DNA of 5,715 bases from Candidatus Aerophobota bacterium. Lineage in GTDB: Bacteria > Aerophobota > Aerophobia > Aerophobales > B3-G15. Below are positions 1-5,476 of the stretch, piece after piece. How positions within the stretch are numbered: the first letter of the stretch is position 1; each line of letters begins with the position of its first letter. The stretch spans positions 1-5,715 of the forward strand of contig QMQA01000094.1 in assembly GCA_003648845.1 (NCBI GenBank), written 5' to 3'. The notes beneath the pieces were generated by a model, which worked only from the letters and a program-made list of their open reading frames with translations, ran no database searches and was not told the DNA's origin. Both the position numbers and the translations under genes were made by a program.

Positions 1-282
1 ATCGCCCAGAAAGATGAGATATGTTTTCTCTCTGGTAACTCTTTTTAAAAATTGACTTTCTTTGAGAATAGTTACCAAACTATTCAGATCGCCATGGAGG
101 TCCCCCACCACGATAGCTTTTCCTTCAGGGGGTAGATCAACAAGTCCTCCTTTTATTTTTTGCTGGCCAATTTCCCCCTTTTGCCTTTCTTTTTTAAGTA
201 TTCGGGCTGCCTCTTCAAGAAGATGTCTCATTCTGGGAGCATCTGATACGGCAGCTTCATTTTTGAGCTCATCAGCATCCAT
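1..282 (-). CDS. Metallophosphoesterase (PP2A-like Ser/Thr phosphatase family), N-terminal part
   Basis: The minus strand encodes 94 residues from an ATG at 282-280 to the left edge without a stop, so the gene is cut by the window. Residues 1-50 are a charged, probably helical stretch rich in Glu, Lys and Arg. They are followed by AIVVGDLHGD (residues 56-65) and YLIFLGD (88-94). GDLHGD and the later GD are the first two metal-binding motifs of the calcineurin-like phosphoesterase fold (Asp and His ligands); the GNHE motif and later histidines would lie outside the window. GDLHGD with this spacing is typical of PPP-type protein phosphatases, so hydrolysis of phosphoprotein or another phosphoester in the cytoplasm is the likely role; the substrate is unknown. 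A GGAG site lies 8 nt before the ATG. The gene is transcribed divergently from the regulator at 436. The family call is firm, the exact activity is not. Confidence 0.85.
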   Translation of the reverse strand, partial: MDADELKNEAAVSDAPRMRHLLEEAARILKKERQKGEIGQQKIKGGLVDLPPEGKAIVVGDLHGDLNSLVTILKESQFLKRVTREKTYLIFLGD

Positions 283-300
283 ATTTTTTCTCCACTACTA

Positions 301-329
301 AAAATATAAAATGTGGGCAACAATGTCAA
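301..329 (-). promoter_or_regulatory. Probable sigma70-type promoter for the metallophosphoesterase gene
   Basis: Read on the minus strand, a perfect TTGACA (329-324) is followed after 17 nt by TATTTT (306-301), or after 15 nt by TATATT (308-303). Transcription would begin about 10-15 nt before the ATG at 282, leaving just room for the GGAG ribosome site. The -35 is exact but the -10 is ambiguous, so this is a prediction only. Confidence 0.5.
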
Positions 330-379
330 AAGGCGATTCCAGTTTCATGAAATTTTCAGGAAACGGGAAACCTAAATTT

Positions 380-407
380 TTGACAGTTTCTTTAGATGTT
401 TTATAAT
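380..407 (+). promoter_or_regulatory. Near-consensus sigma70-type promoter of the regulator/oxidoreductase operon
   Basis: TTGACA (380-385) and TATAAT (402-407) are both perfect consensus hexamers, separated by 16 nt. The predicted start of transcription falls near 413-416, giving a leader of only about 20 nt before the ATG at 436. Such a strong core promoter usually needs repression, and the palindrome at 407-423 lies exactly over the -10 edge and start site. Confidence 0.8.
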
Positions 408-423
408 GTTCACACGGTGAACA
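407..423. promoter_or_regulatory. 17-bp palindromic operator over the -10 and transcription start
   Basis: TGTTCAC (407-413) and GTGAACA (417-423) are perfect 7-bp inverted repeats around the spacer ACG. The site shares its first base with the last base of the -10 hexamer and covers the predicted start of transcription, the classic place for a repressor to block RNA polymerase. The gene directly downstream encodes a winged-helix DNA-binding protein, so binding by that protein (autoregulation) is the simplest reading. The symmetry is seen directly; the identity of the binding protein is inferred. Confidence 0.7.
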
Positions 424-435
424 CAAGAGAGTAAA

Positions 436-972
436 ATGGATGGAAAAGAGATAACCGACAGGGAACTAAAAATTATAGAGGAGATAGCAAAGAACAGAGG
501 GATAACCCAGAGAGAACTTTCCAGAAAGGCGGGAATTTCTCTGGGTATGGTAAATATCAGTTTAAAAAGGCTTATAAGAAAAGGGTATGTCAAGGTAAAA
601 GGTATGAACAAGAGGAGTTTGGAATATATTCTTACTCCGAAAGGATTCTCTGAAAAAGCTAAAAAATCCTACAGATATTTCCTTAATACTTTGGATTCTT
701 TAAAAAAAATGAAAGAAAAAATACAATCCTTGATTTTGACCGAGTATACAAAGGGTGCAAGGAATTTTGTTATTCTGGGAGATGGAGAGCTGGCAGATAT
801 TGTGGAGATGAGCTTAAAGAGCCTCGCCTTTGATGATGTGAAGTATAAAAGGGTAAAGGATAAAGGCCAGATAAAAGAAAAAAACTGTGTGGTGCTCTCA
901 ACTCAGGAAAAATACAGAAAAATTCCACAGGTCAAAAACTGGATCAGGATCATGGATAAAATTACCGGATAA
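436..972 (+). CDS. Winged helix-turn-helix transcriptional regulator (MarR/EPS-associated type) with extra C-terminal domain
   Basis: This 178-residue cytoplasmic protein probably regulates its own operon. Residues 7-65 form a winged helix: ITDRELKIIEEIAKN (first helix), then ITQRELSRKAGISLGMVNIS as the helix-turn-helix at about 23-42, followed by KRLIRKGYVKV and a basic wing ending at LTPKG (67-70). The arrangement, including LTPKG followed by a helical linker (73-100), resembles EPS-associated MarR-family regulators of polysaccharide clusters. Residues 108-178 form a second domain that starts with NFVILGDGELADIVEMSLKS (110-129), which looks like a glycine-rich beta-alpha unit of a Rossmann-like fold and could sense a ligand; this is inference. 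The start follows a weak AAGAGAG site (425-431) only about 20 nt from the predicted transcription start. The next gene begins 21 nt after the stop, so they are probably cotranscribed. Confidence 0.85.
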   Translation: MDGKEITDRELKIIEEIAKNRGITQRELSRKAGISLGMVNISLKRLIRKGYVKVKGMNKRSLEYILTPKGFSEKAKKSYRYFLNTLDSLKKMKEKIQSLILTEYTKGARNFVILGDGELADIVEMSLKSLAFDDVKYKRVKDKGQIKEKNCVVLSTQEKYRKIPQVKNWIRIMDKITG

Positions 973-993
973 GGCAGTATTATAGGAGATAAA

Positions 994-2004
994 ATGGTAA
1001 ATGTAGCTGTTGCCGGAGTAGGGGTCTGGGGGAAAAATGTGGTGAGAAATTTTCATGAGATTGAAAAGGCCAATCTTCTTTTTTGTTATGATCCAAATGA
1101 TACCTCTTTAAAATGGGTAAAAGATAACTATCCTCAGATAAAAGTAACCCATGAATATAAAAATATTCTAAATAACAAAAAAATTGATGCAGTTGTTATT
1201 GCTACCCCTCCTCATACTCACTTTGAACTTGCCAGAAAGGCTCTGGAGGCTGAGAAGCACGTTTTAATAGAGAAACCCTTAACTTTAAACAGCAAAGATG
1301 CCGCAGGTTTAGTTGACCTTGCTCAGAAGAAAAGGAGAAAAATAATGGTGGGACATCTTTTAAAATATCATCCTGCGGTCGGTGAGATGAAAAAAAGGAT
1401 CGAGAATAAAGAAATTGGCGAGGTCTGCTACTTTCATTCTCAGAGACTGAGTCTTGGCAGAGTGAGGAAAGTGGAAAATGTTATGTGGTGCCTTGCAACG
1501 CATGATGTTTATATTGCAGTTTATCTTCTGGGAGAATATCCTGAAAGAGTAAGTGCTTTTGGAAAAAGCTTTTTGCAGAAAGAAAAGGGTATAGAAGATG
1601 TTGTATTTTTGAACTTGTTTTTCAAGGGAGGGATGTTTGCTCACATTCATGCAAGCTGGTTTGATGTAGAAAAGGTGAGAAGGCTAAAAATAATAGGAAA
1701 AGAAAAGATGATGATTTTTGATGAACTTGCTCCCTTTTGCAAATTAAAGATATATGATAGGGGAATTGTGGTAAAAGAGAATGCGGTTGAGGCTACCTTT
1801 AGTGTAAGAGATGGGAAAGTGATTATACCCCAAATTGAGGATAAACAGCCTTTGAAAGAAGAGTGTTTGCATTTTATAGAATGCTTAGAAAAGGATAAAG
1901 TTCCATTTACCGATGGCGAAGAAGGATTCAGGGTGGTAAGGATTCTTGAGGCAGCCCAGGCATCATTAAAACAGGGAAAATCGGTGAAGATTCTGATATC
2001 TTAA
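994..2004 (+). CDS. Gfo/Idh/MocA family NAD(P)-dependent sugar oxidoreductase
   Basis: A full-length (336 aa) cytoplasmic dehydrogenase of the family that oxidises or reduces sugars, often nucleotide sugars, with NAD(P). The N-terminal Rossmann domain starts VAVAGVGVWGKN (residues 4-15) and includes DAVVIATPPHTH (65-76) and the family hallmark EKPL with Lys94. The C-terminal domain starts near 120 (GHLLKYHPAV) and carries THD (His170-Asp171), where the family places catalytic residues, and AHIHASW (216-222). The version ENVMWCLATHD...LLGEYP...AHIHASW matches a subgroup usually found in surface-polysaccharide clusters, related to the UDP-N-acetylglucosaminuronate dehydrogenases that feed diacetamido sugars. 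The exact substrate cannot be read. AGGAG (984-988) supports the ATG. It sits between the EPS-type regulator and the Trm112-like gene, each within 25 nt, suggesting one transcript and a role in cell-surface sugar formation. Confidence 0.9.
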   Translation: MVNVAVAGVGVWGKNVVRNFHEIEKANLLFCYDPNDTSLKWVKDNYPQIKVTHEYKNILNNKKIDAVVIATPPHTHFELARKALEAEKHVLIEKPLTLNSKDAAGLVDLAQKKRRKIMVGHLLKYHPAVGEMKKRIENKEIGEVCYFHSQRLSLGRVRKVENVMWCLATHDVYIAVYLLGEYPERVSAFGKSFLQKEKGIEDVVFLNLFFKGGMFAHIHASWFDVEKVRRLKIIGKEKMMIFDELAPFCKLKIYDRGIVVKENAVEATFSVRDGKVIIPQIEDKQPLKEECLHFIECLEKDKVPFTDGEEGFRVVRILEAAQASLKQGKSVKILIS

Positions 2005-2018
2005 GGGAGAAGGTAAAA

Positions 2019-2207
2019 ATGGGTCTTGATAAAAGAGTTCTGGAGATTCTGGTTTGCCCGAAATGCAAGGGTGAGCTGGAATACAAATGTTGCCAGGGCG
2101 AGGAAGACCTCATCTGCCATAAGTGCAGACTTGTTTACCCGGTAAAAGAAGGTATCCCGGTAATGCTCATAGAGGAAGCTAAAAAACTGGGAGAAAATAC
2201 CGGGTAG
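2019..2207 (+). CDS. Trm112-like (UPF0434/YcaR-type) small zinc protein
   Basis: This 62-residue protein matches the Trm112 family. It starts LDKRVLEILVCPKCKGEL, has a second pair of cysteines in LICHKC, and ends with the family signature LVYPVKEGIPVMLIEEA. Cys13, Cys16, Cys33 and Cys36 form a CxxC...CxxC zinc-ribbon site; Cys24 and Cys25 are additional. In eukaryotes and archaea Trm112 is a zinc-binding activator of methyltransferases. In bacteria the small family members are poorly understood and often sit beside lipopolysaccharide or sugar genes, as here after a sugar oxidoreductase. A purine-rich ribosome site (AGGGAGAAGG, 2004-2013) overlaps the previous stop codon, and the start is 14 nt after that stop, so translational coupling is likely. 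The length is normal for the family. Confidence 0.88.
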   Translation: MGLDKRVLEILVCPKCKGELEYKCCQGEEDLICHKCRLVYPVKEGIPVMLIEEAKKLGENTG

Positions 2208-2244
2208 TCATCCTTTAACCTCTACCTGCCATAAAAAATCTTAG

Positions 2245-2272
2245 TTGACAGGGTATCTTTTTTAAATATGAT
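2245..2272 (+). promoter_or_regulatory. Probable sigma70-type promoter of the HcyBio-nadA-lipB operon
   Basis: TTGACA (2245-2250) and TATGAT (2267-2272) are separated by 16 nt in the 127-nt gap between the Trm112-like gene and the homocysteine biosynthesis gene. Transcription would start near 2280, leaving a leader of about 55 nt. I found no recognisable SAM or other riboswitch fold in this leader, nor a good terminator for the upstream operon in 2208-2244. Confidence 0.6.
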
Positions 2273-2317
2273 TTATACAATTTTGATAAATTCAGTCAGG
2301 AAAGCACTTTTTCGGAC

Positions 2318-2325
2318 AAGGGAGG
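2318..2325 (+). promoter_or_regulatory. Strong ribosome binding site that fixes the HcyBio start
   Basis: AAGGGAGG ends 9 nt before the ATG at 2335. The in-frame TTG at 2326 immediately abuts this site and could not be used with it, so the ATG is the correct start and the protein begins MKKTIAEIN. Confidence 0.85.
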
Positions 2326-2334
2326 TTGAGTAAG

Positions 2335-3531
2335 ATGAAAAAAACAATTGCCGAGATTAATGAAAAAATCAAAAAAGGCAAGGTAGTGGTGGTAGATGCT
2401 GAGGAGATGATTGATATTGTGGAGGAAAAAGGAGTTAAAAAAGCTACTGAAGAAGTGGATGTGGTTACAACAGCTACTTTCGGCCCTATGTGCTCATCAG
2501 GTGCTTACTTTAATATTGGGCACTCCAGGCCAAGGATAAAGTTAGGTGGAGGAAAAGTTTATCTTAATGGAGTTCCCGCTTATACCGGCCTGGCAGCAGT
2601 AGATATTTACCTTGGGGCTACCGCTATTCCCGAGGATGATCCAAAAAATAGAATCTACCCGGGGAAGTTTGAGTACGGTGGGGGGCATGTTATCCAGGAT
2701 TTAGTAGCTGGTAAGGATATAAAACTGGTAGCAACTGCCTACGGGACAGATTGTTATCCCAGAAAAAAACTCGAGGCCATGATCAATATAAAAGATTTAA
2801 ATGAAGCAGTTCTTTTTAACCCTCGCAACTGTTCTCAGAATTACAATGTGGCAGTTAACCTCTCGGATAAAATTATCTATACTTATATGGGTGTTCTACA
2901 ACCAAATATGGGCAATGCTAACTACTGTAGTGCCGGGCAACTGTCTCCTCTTCTTAATGACCCCTTGTATAAGACAATTGGAATTGGCACCAGGATTTTT
3001 CTGGGAGGTGGAATAGGCTATATAATATGGCATGGAACCCAGCACAATCCTGCAGCACCAAGGAAAGAAAATGATGTTCCTTTTGTACCAGCTGGCACCC
3101 TGGCAGTAATAGGTGATCTTAAAGGGATGTCTCCAGAATATCTGGTAGGAACAAGTATGATTGGCTATGGGGCAACTCTCTCTGTGGGTATTGGCGTGCC
3201 TGTTCCCATTTTAAATGAGGAAATCTGCAGGTATACGGCTGTAAAGGATGAGGAAATTTTTACTCAAATTGTTGATTACAGCAAATCTTATCCTTCAGGA
3301 GAAGGTGGGACTCTCGGAGAGGTAAATTACGCCCAGCTTAAAAGTGGGAAAATCTTTATAAAAGATAAAGAGGTTCCCACAGCTTCACTTTCCAGCTACT
3401 ATAAAGCCAAAAAAATTGCCGGTATCCTTAAAAGCTGGATTCAAAAAGGTGAGTTTCTCTTAACCGAACCGGTAGCTCCTATTCCCGGTCCGGAAACAGG
3501 CTACACCTTTAAAGCGCTAAGAGAAAGGTAA
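2335..3531 (+). CDS. Homocysteine biosynthesis protein (HcyBio/DUF39, aspartate-semialdehyde sulfurtransferase type)
   Basis: This 398-residue protein belongs to the DUF39/HcyBio (COG1900) family, which in methanogens converts L-aspartate semialdehyde to homocysteine by sulfur transfer, bypassing O-acylhomoserine. Family-like blocks are the N-terminal TIAEINEKIKKGKVVVV, VVTTATFGPMCSSGAYFNIGH (43-63), GGGKVYLNGVPAYTG (71-85), TAYGTDCYPRK (134-144), FNPRNCSQNY (161-170), GGGIGYIIWHGTQHNP (224-239) and the C-terminal LTEPVAPIPGP. Cys53 (MCSS) and Cys140 (TDCYPRK) fall where the two important cysteines of the Methanosarcina protein are reported. The protein ends after the catalytic domain: there are no CBS domains, unlike the Methanosarcina form. 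The 4Fe-4S NIL-ferredoxin partner usual beside this family is absent within the window. It leads an apparent operon with nadA and lipB. Family assignment is strong; the reaction is inferred from characterised homologues. Confidence 0.9.
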   Translation: MKKTIAEINEKIKKGKVVVVDAEEMIDIVEEKGVKKATEEVDVVTTATFGPMCSSGAYFNIGHSRPRIKLGGGKVYLNGVPAYTGLAAVDIYLGATAIPEDDPKNRIYPGKFEYGGGHVIQDLVAGKDIKLVATAYGTDCYPRKKLEAMINIKDLNEAVLFNPRNCSQNYNVAVNLSDKIIYTYMGVLQPNMGNANYCSAGQLSPLLNDPLYKTIGIGTRIFLGGGIGYIIWHGTQHNPAAPRKENDVPFVPAGTLAVIGDLKGMSPEYLVGTSMIGYGATLSVGIGVPVPILNEEICRYTAVKDEEIFTQIVDYSKSYPSGEGGTLGEVNYAQLKSGKIFIKDKEVPTASLSSYYKAKKIAGILKSWIQKGEFLLTEPVAPIPGPETGYTFKALRER

Positions 3532-3569
3532 TTTCAGTCTTCTGGGATTTTTAAGAGGGGATAAAAAAT

Positions 3570-3778
3570 ATGGGAAAAATATATCTGGATTATGCTGCTA
3601 CCACACCCACTCACCCTGAGGTTTTAAAGGAAATGCTGCTTTTTTTCATGGAGCTCATCATGAGCAAGGCAGAAGAGCAGGTACAGAGGAAGATATTCAA
3701 AGAGTGGTTAATGCTCTACCTTCCATTGTTGAGAAACTGAGGACAATCTTTCCCCTTTGGCAAAGGGGAAAACTGTGA
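3570..3778 (+). pseudogene. nifS: Remnant of a NifS/IscS-type cysteine desulfurase (internal deletions and frameshift)
   Basis: A good GAGGGG ribosome site (3555-3560) precedes an ATG and a typical cysteine desulfurase N-terminus, MGKIYLDYAATTP followed by HPEVLKEML. That frame then degenerates and stops at 3740 (56 codons). From 3647 the -1 frame reads HGAHHEQGRRAGTE, the internal (G)GHHE..RRAGTE motif of these enzymes, then directly DIQRVVNALPSIVEKLRTI, their extreme C-terminus, and stops at 3778. The parent family has nearly 400 residues, so about 300 are gone, including the PLP-binding lysine block and the catalytic cysteine loop. A run of seven T (3640-3646) marks the frameshift; one more T would join the frames into a mini-protein of about 69 residues that still could not be catalytic. 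The relic sits 39 nt after the HcyBio gene and 46 nt before nadA, where a NifS supplying NadA would be expected. An unusual but functional small gene seems unlikely. Confidence 0.85.
3749..3771. repeat. Perfect 23-bp palindromic repeat at the end of the nifS remnant
   Basis: TTTCCCCTTT (3749-3758) and AAAGGGGAAA (3762-3771) are perfect 10-bp inverted repeats around GGC. No T-run follows on either strand, so it is not a canonical terminator. Short CCCCTTT...AAAGGGG palindromes occur as dispersed repeats in many bacterial genomes, and this one replaces the usual SPL-type end of the desulfurase with PLWQRGK before the stop. It is therefore best read as a small palindromic (REP- or MITE-like) element; copy number cannot be seen from one window. 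Confidence 0.6.
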
Positions 3779-3811
3779 AAATGGAAAGCCGGAAAATAAA
3801 CCAGAGGTCAA

Positions 3812-3816
3812 AGGAG
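3812..3816 (+). promoter_or_regulatory. Ribosome binding site supporting the TTG start of nadA
   Basis: AGGAG lies 7 nt before the TTG at 3824. No ATG or GTG exists in frame between the upstream stop at 3776-3778 and this codon, and the conserved NadA sequence starts within a few residues of it, so TTG is the best start. Confidence 0.75.
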
Positions 3817-3823
3817 TGGCAAA

Positions 3824-4735
3824 TTGGAAAAGGAAGATATAATTGGGAAAATAGAAGATCTGAAGAAAGAAAAAGATGCTATTATTTTAGCCCACAATTA
3901 TCAGAGAAGTGAAATTCAAGATATAGCAGATTTTGTTGGTGACTCATTGGAGCTGAGTCGTAAAGCACAAAGTGTCTCCTGCAGGACAGTTGTGTTCTGC
4001 GGAGTTCGTTTTATGGCCGAGACTGCTAAAATACTTTCTCCGGAAAAGATGGTTCTTCTTCCTCGAAAAGAAGCTGGCTGTCCAATGGCTGATATGATTA
4101 CACAGGATACCTTAAAAAAGCTCAAGGAAAAACATCCCGGGGCCCAGGTTCTCTCTTATGTTAATACCAATGCCGAGGTTAAAGCAGAAAGTGATGTCTG
4201 TTGTACCTCATCCAACGCTGTGGAAGTTGCCAGGAATATGACCACACAAAAGATCATATTCGTTCCGGATCGAAATTTAGCAAGTTTTGTCTCAAAATTT
4301 ATGAAAAAGAAAATTATTCCCTATAAGGGGTACTGTTATGTGCATGAAAGAATCAGGGCAGAAAACATAATAAAAGCAAAAAAGCTCCATCCTGATGCAA
4401 AGGTCGTTGTTCATCCTGAATGTCTCCCTGAGGTTATAGAACTGGCCGATAGAGTGGCAAGCACAGGAGGAATGGTAAAATTTGCCAGAGAATCAACTGC
4501 TAAAAAATTTATCATTGGAACAGAAGAAGGATTAATTCATCGTTTGAAGAAAGAAAATCCCGGAAAAGAGTTTTTTGCTGCTGGCTCTGCTCTTATGTGC
4601 TTAGATATGAAACTGATCACCTTAGAGGATGTTTACCTGTCTTTAAGAGAGGAAAAATATCAGATTGTACTTGAAGATAGTATCAGAAAAAAAGCCAAAA
4701 AAGCACTTGACAGAATGCTGGAATATACAGGTTAG
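3824..4735 (+). CDS. nadA: Quinolinate synthase A
   Basis: NadA condenses iminoaspartate with dihydroxyacetone phosphate to quinolinate, the committed step of de novo NAD synthesis, using a [4Fe-4S] cluster in the cytoplasm. At 303 residues it matches the short form known from Thermotoga and Pyrococcus. Conserved blocks are ILAHNYQRSEIQDIADFVGDSLEL (20-43, in sequence order), FCGVRFMAETAKIL (58-71), EAGCPMADM (83-91), SYVNTNAEVKAESD (111-124), CTSSNA (127-132), VPDRNLA (147-153), GYCYVHE (169-175), HPEC (197-200), and CLDMKLITLEDVY (259-271). Cys86, Cys171 and Cys259 have the spacing of the three cluster ligands, and His197 and Glu199 match substrate-site residues. All are intact, so the enzyme looks functional. 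Translation starts at TTG. It follows the nifS remnant and lies 27 nt before lipB, probably on the same transcript. nadB and nadC are not in the window. Confidence 0.97.
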   Translation: MEKEDIIGKIEDLKKEKDAIILAHNYQRSEIQDIADFVGDSLELSRKAQSVSCRTVVFCGVRFMAETAKILSPEKMVLLPRKEAGCPMADMITQDTLKKLKEKHPGAQVLSYVNTNAEVKAESDVCCTSSNAVEVARNMTTQKIIFVPDRNLASFVSKFMKKKIIPYKGYCYVHERIRAENIIKAKKLHPDAKVVVHPECLPEVIELADRVASTGGMVKFARESTAKKFIIGTEEGLIHRLKKENPGKEFFAAGSALMCLDMKLITLEDVYLSLREEKYQIVLEDSIRKKAKKALDRMLEYTG

Positions 4736-4762
4736 AGCAGCTCAACTTGCAAGGAGAAAAAG

Positions 4763-5476
4763 GTGGATGATAATATATGTCTTGCAGTCAAGCTCGGTCT
4801 GATTGATTACAAGGAGGCGCTAAGACTGCAGGAGGAAATCTTCCAAGGTAAAAAAGAAAAAAGGCTAAAAGAGGATGTTTTGATTTTACTGGAACATCCT
4901 CCTACTATAACTGTAGGAAAGAAGGGCTCTTTAAAAGAAATTCTGGTAGACAAGCTTGAACTTGAACAAAGAGGTATTTTTATTTATGAGATTGGTAGAG
5001 GTGGCAAAGTCACCTACCATGGTCCGGGACAGATTGTAGGTTATCCTATCCTTGATCTGGTGAAATACAACAAAGATCTACATCTTTATTTAAGGCAGCT
5101 GGAAGAAGTAATTATAAGATGTCTGAGAGGATTTGGCATCCTGGCTCAGAGAAGGAAGGAATTAACCGGCGTGTGGGTGAAAGATAAAAAAATAGCCTCT
5201 ATTGGTATTCAGGTTAAAAACTGGATCAGCATGCATGGTTTTGCCCTTAATGTAAATTGTGCCCTTGACTATTTCAACCTGATCCAGCCCTGCGGAATGG
5301 AGCCGGAGGTAATGACTTCCCTCACCGCTATTTTGAAAAAAGATGTAAAGATTGAGGAGGTAAAGGAAAGTCTTATTTCCAATTTTGCTAAAATATTTTC
5401 GCTTAAAATGGAAAGAATATCTCTTTCCACCCTACGAGAAAAATTGACCATAAAATTATTTATTCATAAATCTTGA
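4763..5476 (+). CDS. lipB: Octanoyl-[acyl carrier protein]:protein N-octanoyltransferase
   Basis: LipB moves octanoate from acyl carrier protein to lipoyl domains (for example GcvH or 2-oxoacid dehydrogenase E2), after which LipA adds sulfur. The 237-residue protein has VLILLEHPPTITVGKKG (39-55), the lipoyl-site loop GRGGKVTYHGPGQ (78-90), KKIASIG (142-148) with the catalytic Lys143, MHGFALNVNC (157-166), and QPCGMEP (175-181) with the catalytic Cys177. Both catalytic residues are present and the length is normal; the last 20 residues are a variable basic tail. The start is GTG with AAGGAG (4751-4756) 6 nt upstream, and there is no closer alternative. It lies 27 nt after nadA and is probably cotranscribed. 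Its 3' end overlaps a convergent gene by 17 bp. lipA is not in the window and might lie elsewhere. Confidence 0.95.
   Translation: MDDNICLAVKLGLIDYKEALRLQEEIFQGKKEKRLKEDVLILLEHPPTITVGKKGSLKEILVDKLELEQRGIFIYEIGRGGKVTYHGPGQIVGYPILDLVKYNKDLHLYLRQLEEVIIRCLRGFGILAQRRKELTGVWVKDKKIASIGIQVKNWISMHGFALNVNCALDYFNLIQPCGMEPEVMTSLTAILKKDVKIEEVKESLISNFAKIFSLKMERISLSTLREKLTIKLFIHKS

Noticed and set aside
62..301. Plus-strand open frame of 79 codons
   Set aside because: It is antisense to the metallophosphoesterase N-terminus, whose GDLHGD motif on the minus strand is decisive; the plus frame is Ser/Phe-rich and has no family features.
1360..1650. Minus-strand open frame of 96 codons inside the oxidoreductase
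   Set aside because: It lies entirely opposite well-conserved Gfo/Idh/MocA coding sequence and has no family features or ribosome site.
2204..2244. Possible terminator after the Trm112-like gene (GGTAG...CTACC)
   Set aside because: Only 5-bp arms with a 14-nt loop and no proper T-run; too weak to call.
2326..2334. TTG start three codons upstream of the HcyBio ATG
   Set aside because: The TTG directly touches the ribosome binding site, leaving no spacer; the ATG at 2335 has ideal spacing.
2273..2334. Riboswitch (for example SAM-type) ahead of the HcyBio gene
   Set aside because: The leader is only about 55 nt and shows no recognisable conserved core or paired arms.
3749..3778. Palindrome as a Rho-independent terminator upstream of nadA
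   Set aside because: No T-tract follows it on either strand, and nadA has no obvious promoter of its own between it and the hairpin.
3781..3823. ATG at 3781 as a nadA start
   Set aside because: It is out of frame with the NadA coding sequence.
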